From [Phialemoniopsis] sp. UDSM-2020 (taxonomy: Eukaryota; Ascomycota; Sordariomycetes; Thyridiales; Thyridiaceae): 64,000 bases of DNA. Below are positions 12,796 to 23,188 of the stretch, piece after piece. The notes under the pieces are model-generated. The model was not told where the DNA came from. It made no database searches and saw only the letters and a list, made by a program, of their open reading frames with translations. Location: the NCBI GenBank assembly GCA_018873225.1, contig JAEILZ010000007.1, positions 372,001-436,000 on the forward strand. The letters are read 5' to 3'. A program made the position numbers and the translations under genes. Each line of letters opens with the position of its first letter. The stretch's first letter is position 1.

Positions 12796-14203
12796 TCAGG
12801 CGAAAGACTTGACCTCGCCGTCCTTGAGCTTGCCAGCGTCGACCAGGCGCTTGGCCTCGCCCTGCCAGACGCCCTTGATCTCGTCGGCGACCTTGAGGCC
12901 GTTGAGCTTGCCGGCCAGGGCGGCGATCTCGTCGGGGTCGATCTTGCCCTGGATGAGGTCGACGTCGTTGAGCACGCCGTCGACGACGGCGGCCGACGGC
13001 TCGCCAGAGACAAAGTAGTTTGCGTCCTTGACGGAGCCCTTGAGCACGCGCTTGTTCTTCTTGACGGCGTTCTTGGCCGCCTCCTTGGCCTTCTTCGCCT
13101 GGTCGCGGTCGGCCTTGGCGGCCTGCGCGGCCTCCTCGGCGGCCTTGGCCTCGGCCTCCTTCTTGCGCTGGGCCTCCTCCTTGGCGGCCTTCTCGGCGGC
13201 CTCCTTCTCGAGGCGCTTGGCGTTCTTGGCCGCGTTCTTCTCCTTCTTGAAGCGCTTGATGCGCTCGTCGCCGGTGGAGCACGTGTCGACGAGCTCGCGC
13301 AGGCGGGCGTTGTCCTCGGCCTTCTTCTTCTTGCGGGCGTTGGCGTTCTTGCGCTCCATGTGGCGCTTCTGGTCGCGGTTCTCGTTGTCGTCGGGCACGT
13401 CCTCGTCGAGGTACTCAAAGGTGCGCCAGCTGTCAAAGTTGTACCAGAAGTTGTAGAAGTTGTGCACGTCCTCCTCGGTCGAGTTCTCGTCGCCAAAGGC
13501 CGGGACGGGGTGGACCTTGCTGAAGCGGCCCTCGGCCTTGAAGACCTGGCCCCAGAGCTTGTAGTAGTTGCCCTTTTGCAGCTGCTTCTTGGTCGGGGGC
13601 TCGACGTCGGCCTCCTCGTCGACCGAGTCGTACTGGCGGCGCTTGACGGGGTCGAGCAGGACCTCGGTGGCCTTTTGGATGCACTTGAAGAACTGGTCGT
13701 CCTCGGTGCGGCCCTGGGCGGCCTTCTTGTCCGGGTGGTGCTTGAGGACCTTCTTGCGGTGGGCGCGCTTGATCTGATCCTCGGTAGCCTTGAACCTGTA
13801 CCTGGAGAGACCTAGCACCTGGTAGTGGTCTTGGCTCTGTAAATTGAGTAAAAGTCAGCAATCAGCATTGGCGACCTAGGCGGGAATCCTATCTTGTTCT
13901 CAGTCTTACCTTCCAGTCCTTGGCCTCACGCTGGAGCATCATGGGATCCTCGGCCTCGCTAATTTCGCTGTCGTCATCATCCTCAACCTTCTTGGCACGC
14001 TCCTGGGCCTGGATGCGGTCATCCTCGGAGAAGGTGCGCTTGTGGCGGGCGCGCCGGGCGTGGGCCAGGAAGTGAGGGCCGACGGGCTCGATGCTGCGCT
14101 GGGTGGCGGCGGTGATCTTGCCGATGGGCTTGAAGTCCTTGTCAGCCGCCCATCCTGCAGGCAGGACGGGGAGGGGACGAGAAACCGCTGTTGCGGCGGC
14201 CAT
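12796..14203 (-). CDS. zuo1: Zuotin, ribosome-associated complex J protein
   Basis: Two exons (14203-13910 and 13836-12796) join at K|SQDHYQVLGL and encode 444 residues, close to the roughly 430 of yeast Zuo1. The J domain starts near residue 99 and has the catalytic HPD at 132-134. The zuotin homology region follows, with the FYNFWYNFDSWRTFEYLDE stretch. After it comes a long Lys/Ala/Glu-rich helix (about 215-330) of the kind that contacts the ribosome, and a small C-terminal domain. With the Hsp70 Ssz1 it forms the RAC complex, which stimulates Ssb to fold nascent chains at the tunnel exit. The intron has a GTAAGA donor and TTACAG acceptor. The N-terminal ATG gives an Ala-rich start with the PVGPHFLAHARRARHKRTFS segment typical of the family. 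Confidence 0.95.
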
Positions 14204-14650
14204 GGTCTCGTTGATTTTGAGGTGAGTGGGTTGGTGATGGAGGAGAAGAGGCCGCTGCAAAGTCAGCAACTTTTTTTTTCTTGTCTCCAAAAATTACCCC
14301 TGTCAAAGTCCAGGTTGGCGGGGCAGGTTTTTTTCGATATCGCTAGGTACCTGTACTTGAATTTTCGCTATTATTGGGGCAAAGAGCATGTATGGAGAAC
14401 ATTGACCATAGCCTTGGGTTTCAATTGAAGCTAGTGCTTTTTCCTCTTTTCCCAATCGCCTCGGTCTGGTCGACCACAGTGGATTCATCAGCCAGACTCC
14501 AGCCTCTACCGTCCCGGAATCAGCCTCCAGTTCCGTTCAGAACCAAGTTTACATCGTCGGCCTTGTCGATCTGTGGTAGTAGTCAAAGCTCGAAGAAGCT
14601 GTTGTCCTGACACCATTGACCCTCCGAATTGCAACCACGAAATCACAGCC

Positions 14651-15117
14651 ATGGCTCTCGCCGCCTACCGCCAGCTGATGCGAGCTGCCCGGGTCGCCTT
14701 TGAAGGTGCGTACTGACCCTTTGGCGTCGACACCCTGTGACCGTTGCTAACGTTTCTATTCCACAGGCGATTCCCGTGTTTTCACCGCAGCACGACAGCA
14801 GATCCGACAGGGCTTCCAGGACAAGGCCTCGCTGGCCCCTGCCGAAAGCGCCGCTGCCGTCAAGGAGGCCGAGGAGCTGGCAGACTTTCTACGAACCAAT
14901 GTCGTGCAGGGAAGAAAGGCGGAAGACGAGGATACATACCGTACGTTTGGCGGGCACTCGCTTACTCGACGAGACCACCTTTCAAGGACCGTGACGTTGG
15001 CTAACCTGATGTCCAGGGCTACGCATACACAAAGACACGGAGCGCGGCGACAACGATACGATCAAGTTTGGCAACCAGACCATCAAGATCGACGGCAAGA
15101 CGTGCAAGGATATGTGA
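14651..15117 (+). CDS. mzm1: Mzm1/LYRM7-type complex III assembly factor
   Basis: Three exons (14651-14705, 14767-14940, 15017-15117) encode 109 residues. The N-terminus [17 protein letters not shown] carries the Tyr-Arg part of a LYR-type motif. The C-terminus has the conserved [12 protein letters not shown] and a positively charged tail. Family members are mitochondrial matrix chaperones that hold the Rieske iron-sulfur protein before it is inserted into complex III. The first intron interrupts the Gly of FEGD, and the second lies just before LRIH. Length and motif order match the family. The gene lies head to head with zuotin, 447 bp apart. Confidence 0.9.
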
Positions 15118-15447
15118 GAAATGACCAGGGTCATGAGTCACATTAAAGTCATGTTTCAACATGAACATGCGTGTATTGGATAAGGAAGATGCATGACGGG
15201 AGCGCAAAAGGCAGCGGCGACTGCTCATGTGATTTTCTGTACAATAATAGTTTCTATGATACCCCTCCAGAATATATCAATTAACTTCACAATGCATGCT
15301 TTTCCCGTGAGCGCCTGAATCCAGCCGCGTTGACAAGCCCGCTACGATGCTCGAGAATGGCGAATTGAACGCCGGAACGCCGCCATGACAACATACACAA
15401 CACCACCGTATCATTAACAACCACCACCAGCAGGTAGGTCTGTATCC
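15118..15447. other. Convergent 3' region between mzm1 and slt11
   Basis: Both flanking genes end here. Nothing else is recognisable. Confidence 0.6.
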
Positions 15448-16614
15448 CTAGTTCCCTGCCAGACTTGCGTATTGCACCTCCGCTGCTCCTGGCGGGGCAG
15501 CTGCCGTCAGAGATGAGAGCTCGTCTTGCTCGTTCGCGCCAGATGATGCCTGGCCGTCGCCGGCGGCAATGGCCTTGGGGCCCTCCCGCCCACCGGGACC
15601 TCTCGCACCCGGAAAGGCTGATCGGCCATCCCTGATCATCTCACCCCGCTCGTCCCGCTTCATGGTGCCGATTGCACGTGGTTGTCCCCAGCGGACACGG
15701 AGGGGGCAGCCTGCAATGACGGCTTTGCCTTGACATGATGCCGCCGCCTTCTCGGCAGCCTCGCGCGTCTCGTAGTTGACAAAGGCGCAATGCGACATGT
15801 GAGAGCACACTAACGACTTGATCTTGCCGTGGGCCTTGAAGAAGTCGCGGATCTTGTGCTCGGGTAGGTCATCCTCGACACCCGTGACGAAGAGAGACAT
15901 GATGTTTTGGTCTGACGGCGGTAACCAATCCTTGGGCCCTGGCGGAGGTTGGGGCGCCCTGGTTTGATTGGGACCCTTACGGTTGCCGCCGCCAGGTCTC
16001 GCTCCCATTGCACCGGCTGCCCGTGAGTCCCGCGTCCTGATAGGTCCCGGACCGCCGACGCCAGCGCCGACAGGTGCACTTCCGCCTGCAGACGAAGGAC
16101 CAGCCACAGCCTGCCCTGTTGCTTCATCGATGGCCCTACCCTTCTTGAAGTACGGCTTGCTCTGCGCCAGTCGCCTGAGGAGCTCGCGGGCCTTCTCGTC
16201 CGTCTTTTCGTACTCTTCTACTCCAGCATGGCCCTCTTCGATAGCTTTCTCGTTGTTCTGCGCAAAGTATTCCCTGTTGATCTCGGAGCTGGGGCCCGGC
16301 GCAACCATCTTGAGAGCGGCATCTCGCACGACCAGAGGCAGACCGAAGGAGAGATCGAGCATGCAACATTGGCAGCAGTTCTTGAGGCGGGCGCAGGTCA
16401 GGCAGATATTTGTGCGCTTCTTGCGACCGTGCGACCGGTCGGCTGCCCAGCTGAAAATGGTGAAGGGTCTCGTGCAGAGCTTGCACTCAGCGCCGTAGTC
16501 TTCCTTGAGCATCCTGACGTAGGGGTTCTCGGGGAGGCAGTTTTCGCAGACCGAAGGAAAGTCTGTGGACTCCCAGCCGGACCGGTTGAGGTCCTGCTTG
16601 ATTTGGGGCGGCAT
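15448..16614 (-). CDS. slt11: Pre-mRNA splicing factor Slt11/Ecm2 (RBM22-like)
   Basis: A single exon encodes 388 residues. The N-terminal third has the paired zinc-binding cysteines of this family: CENC near residue 23, CKLC near 45, then CLTC and CCQCC near 72-84. The middle is a Gly/Pro/Arg-rich linker. An RRM follows at roughly 240-320, with SLFVTGV as RNP2-like and HCAFVNYETR as RNP1-like. The C-terminal tail is low in complexity. The protein belongs to the NineTeen-related part of the spliceosome and contacts U6/U2 snRNA near the active site. It shares a divergent promoter with erg6. No introns are needed and the ATG is followed by conserved sequence. Confidence 0.93.
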   Translation of the reverse strand: MPPQIKQDLNRSGWESTDFPSVCENCLPENPYVRMLKEDYGAECKLCTRPFTIFSWAADRSHGRKKRTNICLTCARLKNCCQCCMLDLSFGLPLVVRDAALKMVAPGPSSEINREYFAQNNEKAIEEGHAGVEEYEKTDEKARELLRRLAQSKPYFKKGRAIDEATGQAVAGPSSAGGSAPVGAGVGGPGPIRTRDSRAAGAMGARPGGGNRKGPNQTRAPQPPPGPKDWLPPSDQNIMSLFVTGVEDDLPEHKIRDFFKAHGKIKSLVCSHMSHCAFVNYETREAAEKAAASCQGKAVIAGCPLRVRWGQPRAIGTMKRDERGEMIRDGRSAFPGARGPGGREGPKAIAAGDGQASSGANEQDELSSLTAAAPPGAAEVQYASLAGN

Positions 16615-17377
16615 CCCGAGGTGGAGGAGTCGGGTCGCGTGAATGGTACGATGGCGAGAAAAATCAGGTCAGATCCAGACTCGAGTTGGTTCTCGTAGAG
16701 CGGCGACGCGCGCGCGCGGCACTTGTCGCTCAGTGAATATAGGCAGATGATCGAGAGCCTAGCGAGGTAGAGAAAGACCGTACTGAGTCGGTTGAAGGTT
16801 GATGAGAGCTGCCAAGCCGAAGACACGCAAAGGCAGTCAAACAGTGATGTTAGGTGGTGCGAGTGGGGTTCGCGATGCAAGGCTGGCTCCAGTCCTGGTC
16901 GCTGATAAATTCTTCGGTCGCTCACTGATTACGAGCGTACCGCCTCACCGTGCACGTGAAGGAGGGAGGCGACACTAGCTCACCGCCTTTATTTTGTTTT
17001 GCCTCTCCCCCGTTTCTGCCGGTCCCCCTCTGGCAGCCCCCCTGTCAACCACTTTCAATTCCGCTAAAATTTCATCCAAGCCCCCTGAAATTAGATGGGG
17101 CTTGTGGTCAATCGGGCCAATAGGAGGTTCCAGGTCCCTGAAATCGGTCTCCTTATCACGCTGCTAGAGCGAATGCGTCGTACTCGTGTAAATTCTCCCA
17201 CACGCCAATTGCTACCGCCACAGCCATCACCGCTCTCCCCATTGCGCTACTGCTCTGCTACACCTCCTCTTTCCAATTGCTTCTCCAGATTCAGTCTTCC
17301 TCCCTCTTGTCCATCTCTCACTAGGTCTCAACACCACATTCAAAAGACTCAATCGCAAAGCGAGAACGATCAACAAT
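16615..17377. promoter_or_regulatory. Divergent slt11/erg6 promoter region
   Basis: These 763 bp lie between two start codons. A pyrimidine-rich stretch (about 17220-17330) lies just upstream of the erg6 ATG, as is common in strongly expressed fungal genes. No TATA box or defined operator was seen. Confidence 0.55.
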
Positions 17378-18715
17378 ATGCCTTCCAAGCAGGGTCTCGA
17401 GCGGGAGGATCACAAGCGTGATGCCGACTTTAACAAGGCGCTTCACGGCAGCTCGGCCAAGGCCACTGGCGGTGTGGCCGCCATGTTCTCCAAGAACAAG
17501 GACGCTAAGAAGGCTGCCATGGACGAGTACTTCAAGCACTTCGATAACAAGAGGGCCGAGGACGAGACGGCCGAGGATCGTGCGGTACGAGACGCAACCC
17601 CCCTTCCCCTTTCCTCCTCGGGGGTGGTCGATGCTAATGGCGCAATTCGTATGTAGGCCCGTACCAAGGAGTATGCTACTCTGACGAGACAGTACGTTCT
17701 TATCTCCCCACTAATCGCTTTGCATCTTGAAACCGTGACGCTGACCTGTGCGCTGCAGTTACTACAACCTTGCCACCGACATCTACGAGTACGGTTGGGG
17801 CCAGAGCTTCCACTTCTGCCGCTTCTCCCCCAACGAGTCCTTCTACCAGGCTATCGCCCGCCACGAGCACTACCTGGCCCACTCTATCGGCATCCAGGAG
17901 GGCATGACCGTTCTCGATGTTGGTTGCGGTGTCGGTGGCCCGGCCCGCGAGATCGCCAAGTTCACCGGTTGCAACGTCGTCGGCCTGAACAACAACGACT
18001 ACCAGATCGAGCGTGCTACCCAGTACGCCGTCAAGGAGGGTCTGTCTGACCAGCTCAAGTTTGTCAAGGGTGACTTCATGGTAAGCATACAGCGCCAGAC
18101 TTAATCCTTGGTCAAGAGACTGACCCATGCCTTTTCCAGCAAATGTCCTTCCCCGACAACAGCTTCGATGCTGTCTACGCCATTGAGGCGACGGTGCACG
18201 CCCCTAAGCTCGAGGGTGTCTACGGCGAGATCTTCCGTGTTCTTAAGCCCGGCGGCACTTTCGGTGTGTACGAGTGGCTCATGACGGACAACTACGACAA
18301 CGAGAACGTCAGGCACCGCGAGATCCGCCTCGGCATCGAGCACGGTAACGGTATCTCCAACATGGTCAAGATCTCTGAGGGCGTTGCCGCCATGGAGAAT
18401 GTCGGCTTTGAGCTGCTGAGGCACGAGGACCTCGCTGACCGAGGCGACGCCCTGCCCTGGTACTGGCCCTTGGCTGGTGAGCTCAAGTACCTGCAGTCTT
18501 ACGGCGACCTGTTCACCATCCTGCGTATGACGACCTGGGCGCGGACCATTCTTCACGGCGTTGCTGGTGTTCTGGAGAAGGTCGGTGTCGCGCCGGCCGG
18601 CACCAAGAAGACGGCTGATGCTCTAGCCATTGGTGGCGACTCGCTTGTCGCCGGTGCCAGGGAAAACCTGTTCACCCCGATGTACCTGATGGTCGGCCGT
18701 AAGCCCCAGAACTAG
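17378..18715 (+). CDS. erg6: Sterol 24-C-methyltransferase (ergosterol biosynthesis)
   Basis: Four exons (17378-17584, 17657-17691, 17759-18080, 18140-18715) encode 379 residues, the normal length for Erg6. The enzyme transfers a methyl group from S-adenosylmethionine to C-24 of zymosterol or lanosterol at the ER or lipid droplets. The sterol-binding signature YEYGWG is at 90-95 and the SAM-binding DVGCGVGG at 134-141. The sterol methyltransferase C-terminal domain (PWYWPLAGE onward) completes it. The 35-base second exon is needed to join the N-terminus to [15 protein letters not shown]. The gene is divergent from slt11 and followed by a long non-coding 3' stretch. Confidence 0.96.
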
Positions 18716-19827
18716 GGCGCTGGGCGAGGGTCGTTGAGGAGATGGTGGATGTAATGCAACATTGGGTGAGCTTGTCCGAGGCAACGGCACGGCGAAAGCA
18801 AGTCAAGTCCCAAAATCCTGGTTAATTCTCAGAGGATCGGACAACATTGGGGGAGCCAAAGGAATACAAAAAGCGGAAGAGGGCCACGGGGTGCTCCTCA
18901 AATCTAAACGTATAGATGATGCACGTATTTAATATTATAAAACATTGTAATGTCAAGTTTTGAGACCTTCATAGGCGATATCCAGTTACGTCGACATGCT
19001 TATCTCGTGATGCATCACGCGTTCACCAAGATAAATACATGCAATGGAAGTTCGTCCCCGGTCTTCATTACTTGCCAATTGCATCTTTGGGTTTGAGCCA
19101 TTAAATGCATACAGAATGGTCATCAATAAGAATCAACCCTGGTGTGTCCCGAAGTCGCTGAACCAGCTTGAGGCTGCGTGAGGGAGCATGCGGCCCCAAA
19201 CGGCAGCTCACGGCAAGGAGCGCATTTCTCTGATATCGGTGGTATTTTGGCGCGATTTGTTCCGAGTACGCAGGTCCACATTGGGTTTAGCGCGTCCCGT
19301 TGGATGCTCAACAAGCTGGATGGCGCTCTGGAAACACTGGAAAGGGGACCTTCCAGCGAATGATCTAGCGCTAAACACCACTGCAAAGACCCACTGCTCG
19401 GGGGGAGCTCCCAGCAATCCCAGCAGTTTTCTGAAGGGCAACGCTTGCTGTCCGTCGATCTTTGTAGCGTCGAGGTACTCTTTGCGTTCTTTCGCCCACA
19501 AGTATGCCTGAATGCCAGCTGAAGATACTTTCAAGTACCCGCCAAGGTCCCCAAAAGCTCGCCCGTCCTTTCAAACAAACCACCTCCAAAAAAAATTCCC
19601 TCCTCCGCGCCCGCGCATCAATTCGCCGTTGCTGACAATCCATCACTCCCTCCTTCACTCTCTCCCTCAACACCGTCGTTGTCGTCGTCGTCCATTGTCT
19701 CAAGTGATTCTCGATTAGAGCTTCACAGGAATTGGATCTTGAGCCGGACCAATCCGTCCCAGAGTCTGGTTGAGGCGACCCAAACATCCAATCTCCCTCT
19801 CCCCCCCTTCGAAAGCTCACCACAACC
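18716..19827. other. erg6 3' flank and PDH-beta promoter
   Basis: This is about 1.1 kb with no supportable gene. The segment before 19827 is strongly C/T-rich, as expected for the 5' leader of a highly expressed gene. Short minus-strand frames near 19208-19829 show no family features. Confidence 0.55.
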
Positions 19828-21111
19828 ATGTCCCGCTACCTCCGACCTGCGGCCCGTCTGGCTGCCTCTGCGCGTGCCCCCGTCGCCAGATCTACCTTCT
19901 CTCCTTCCATCGCCGCCCGCGCCACTCCCGCCTTTGCCGCCCAGCAGCGCAGGACTTACGCCGAAGCCAAGTCCGGAACCAAGGAGTACACGGTCCGTGA
20001 CGCCCTCAACGAGGCCCTGGCCGAGGAGCTCGAGGCCAACGACAAGGTCTTCGTTCTCGGAGAGGAGGTCGCTCAGTACAATGGTGCATACAAGGTCACC
20101 AAGGGTCTCTTGGACCGATTCGGCGACAGAAGGGTCATCGACACCCCCATCACTGAGAGCGGTTTCTGTGGTCTCGCCGTCGGTGCTGCGTTGAGCGGCC
20201 TGCACCCCGTCGTAAGTTGCGAACCCTGCATCTGCAAGCGTCTTTGTGTGCCCGCACCCGTGCTCTTCTCTACGCCCATACCTGCTACCAATCTGGCCGT
20301 TCATTCATGGCCTTCGTCGATTTGTGACTGACCTCAAGCCTCTCAATTCCAGTGCGAGTTCATGACCTTCAACTTCGCCATGCAGGCCATCGACCAGATC
20401 GTCAACTCTGCCGCCAAGACCCTGTACATGTCCGGTGGTATCCAGCCCTGCAACATCACCTTCCGTGGCCCCAACGGCTTCGCCTCCGGTGTCGCCGCCC
20501 AGCACTCTCAAGACTACAGCGCCTGGTACGGTAGCATTCCCGGCCTCAAGGTCGTCGCTCCCTGGAGCGCCGAGGACGCCAAGGGTCTGCTCAAGGCCGC
20601 CATCCGCGACCCCAACCCCGTCGTCGTCCTCGAGAACGAGCTCATGTACGGCCAGTCCTTCCCCATGTCGGAGGCCGCCCAGAAGGATGATTTCGTCCTG
20701 CCCTTCGGCAAGGCCAAGATCGAACGCGCCGGCAAGGACCTGACCATGGTCACCCTGTCCCGCTGCGTCGGCCAGACCCTCGTCGCCGCCGAGAACCTCA
20801 AGAAGAAGTACGGCATCGAGGCCGAGGTCATCAATTTGCGCTCCGTCAAGCCTCTCGACATTGACGCCATCGTCAAGTCGGTCAAGAAGACCCACCGCCT
20901 CATCTGCGTCGAGTCCGGCTACCCCGCCTTCGGTGTCAGCGCCGAGATCCTCGCCCTGACCATGGAGTACGCCTTTGACTACCTTGATGCTCCCGCTCAG
21001 CGCATCACTGGTGCTGATGTGCCCACCCCCTACGCCGCGAAGCTCGAGGAGATGAGCTTCCCCACCGAGGCTCTGATTGAGCAGCACTCTGCCAAGCTGC
21101 TCCGCGTTTAA
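19828..21111 (+). CDS. PDB1: Pyruvate dehydrogenase E1 component, beta subunit
   Basis: Two exons (19828-20211, 20353-21111) encode 380 residues. The first ~45 residues are an Arg/Ala/Ser-rich mitochondrial targeting sequence ending before [18 protein letters not shown]. The mature part shows the transketolase pyrimidine-binding domain ([20 protein letters not shown], then [14 protein letters not shown]) and the C-terminal transketolase domain. With E1 alpha it decarboxylates pyruvate using thiamine diphosphate in the matrix. The splice joins LHPV to [12 protein letters not shown], a strictly conserved stretch, so the intron is certain. Confidence 0.97.
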
Positions 21112-21599
21112 GTGCGGGCAAGGAGGCGAGAGGAGGAAGACAAAAGAAGGGGTGTATTGGAAAAGTGGAGGAGACGCGTTCTGAATAAGGGCGTGCGTGA
21201 CTGGGACTCGGCATCGAAGAGATGGTGCCGGTCTGACACTCGGATCACGATGATGTTTTTTATGTTTGACAGCACCATAGAAGGAGTCTGTCTGGGAAAC
21301 ACTGTAATTCTACGTTGCTTTGTGAAATACAACCGTCACATAATCACCCAAATGCATGTTGGGCAGCTGCAGAATTTCCCACAGTTGTGATATTCAGTCT
21401 AATCTACACCGCGAAGGTAGGGAAGCCCGTTGGACATCGTCAACAAATTCTCGTTAGCTCAAGTAATGCACCGCACCTTGTCCGATATACGCCCTTTGTC
21501 ACCTACCATGTCTCCCAGACTACTAGCTAGGCCCGAGACGTCCGTCCCGAACCTCACCACGCCTCAACATCTTCAAGTCGAGATATTTCCAGCCCATCC
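21112..21599. other. Convergent 3' region
   Basis: This is the region between the PDH-beta stop and the stop of the Cys-rich membrane protein. No gene was seen. Confidence 0.6.
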
Positions 21600-22411
21600 C
21601 TACGAAACAATCCCACAAGGTCCCGCCCCGCCAAAGGCCTTGTCCTTGTCGCCCTCCGTCTCAAAGTACACCTGCGCATAACCCCGAGGGCAGGCATCGT
21701 CCGGCTTGTCGCCGCTCTTCCAGCCGTAGTTGGCCATGCACGGCGTGAACTCGTTGCCCACGGGGTTCCAGGACCACGAGTTGCACCGCGCCGGCGGGGA
21801 CATGGCGAAGCAAGCCGCGCAGCACGACTGCGGCGTCTTGGAGACCGGGGACAGGCTCGTCCAGGACCAGCCGGCGCCGTCGCGGATGCCCATGAAGGAT
21901 ACACCTGGGGTGAAGAGGGAGGTTGATAGGCAGGGCGGTGGGAGCGATGTTGGTGAGGTTGTTGGGTGGGATTTACTCGATTTGGTGTCGGTGGTTGGTG
22001 TTGGTGTTGCGGTTGGGGGCGCGGTCGAGGTCGGTGGGTGGTTGCTGTGAGATATCGCAGTTAGCATCGGAAAGCATGCATTATTTGGAGGTGGAGGTGG
22101 ACTCACCCGTCTGCTCCCTGCTGGTCCAGGTTGCGCAGCACGATGGGCAGCGTGATAAGCGCAACAAGACCAATGAAGCCCGTCAAGGCTGCCGCCGCAA
22201 GGTACGGGTGACTCTTAAGCCAGCGCCAGATGCGCACCAGTCGGCCATCCTCCTTTGGCGGCTCGTAGTCACTGGTCGCAGTACCGAAGATTGTCCTCTG
22301 TGGTGGCAGGCGGCCCAGCTCGGGTGCATGAAAGCGCTGCTGTTCCGGATCGGGACTCGATGCTGTCCTGCTTGCGGCAGAGACGTGTCGGTCCAGGGGG
22401 TAGGACGACAT
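21600..22411 (-). CDS. Single-span membrane protein with Cys-rich C-terminal domain
   Basis: Two exons (22411-22107, 22044-21600) give 249 residues. A basic, disordered N-terminal ~70 residues precedes one hydrophobic segment (YLAAAALTGFIGLVALITLP, about 75-94). A Thr/Pro/Ser-rich stalk follows and then a compact domain with eight cysteines, beginning with SCCAACF and ending with GPCG. There is no cleavable signal peptide, so a type II orientation with the Cys-rich part outside the cell or in the lumen is likely. The Thr/Pro stalk suggests O-glycosylation. The CCxxC plus Trp pattern loosely recalls PAN/apple-like or carbohydrate-binding modules, but I cannot assign a family. Confidence 0.75.
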
Positions 22412-23188
22412 TTTGATGTTGGGATAGATAAGGTAGTTGGCGATTGCCGTTGATCGTGGATGCTGTAGGGGTCGGTGTTAATGCGGAGCTCTCAAGTGCT
22501 GCGGTAGTGGTGTATGATCGCTTCCGTTGCGAGTGTGTGGAGGGAGGAAACAGTGGTGGTATACGCCTGAAGACAAATAGAAGCAGATTCAGGTTTATAG
22601 AATCTCGTAGGGATTGCACCCCCTTCACTATGCCCTTGATCAGGGTCAAGAAGGTGGTACTTGTTCGTGAGCTGTGGCACCAGATATCAGTGACTTGGTC
22701 GTCACCCTCCGCTTCAAGTGCTTTTCGCTGCCTGGTTCTGAAGTGAGGTAACCTTCACCCGCATGTGTCATTCTCGGCAAACTGCAAGAGAGGGATGCTT
22801 GAGTCGCACGATTTGAGTGTTACGGTGGTAGATAAATAAAATTCGAGTCCGATTTTAGGGAAGGCGAACAAAGGGTACAGTTGGAGCACAATGTCGCAGT
22901 CTTCTGGTCAATACCATTGTCCCCAATGATCGAAGATAGCGACGATGAAATCATTTCTTTGACTTTCAAAATATCAGACTGGCACTCTTCTCAACCCCAA
23001 GACCATGGAGGAAAACAAACACAGTCTCTTTATTTTAAAGCATCCCTCTATGTAAACGTCAATAACAACTCCCCCTTAGCCCTGCCTTGCTGTAAATCAC
23101 TCAGCGTCTTGATGCATGCTTCGTTGAATATCATACGAGGTATACAGCCGTTTTGCCTCTCATGCGCCAGTTTGAGCTGCGCGCGTTC
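22412..23188. other. Intergenic region
   Basis: This is the 5' flank of the Cys-rich membrane protein and the 3' flank of the nuclease-fold gene. Only short frames occur, with nothing supportable. Confidence 0.55.

Noticed and set aside
12753..13861. Long alternative frames over zuotin rich in Arg, Ala and Thr
   Set aside because: These are out-of-phase readings of the Lys/Ala/Glu-rich helix codons. The zuotin frame has the J domain and HPD.
19208..19829. Minus-strand frames upstream of the PDH-beta gene
   Set aside because: They lie in its C/T-rich leader and show no family features or coherent splicing.
20305..21087. A 260-codon minus-strand frame opposite PDH E1 beta
   Set aside because: It is an antisense shadow, Leu/Gly/Asp-biased, as expected opposite a codon-biased gene.
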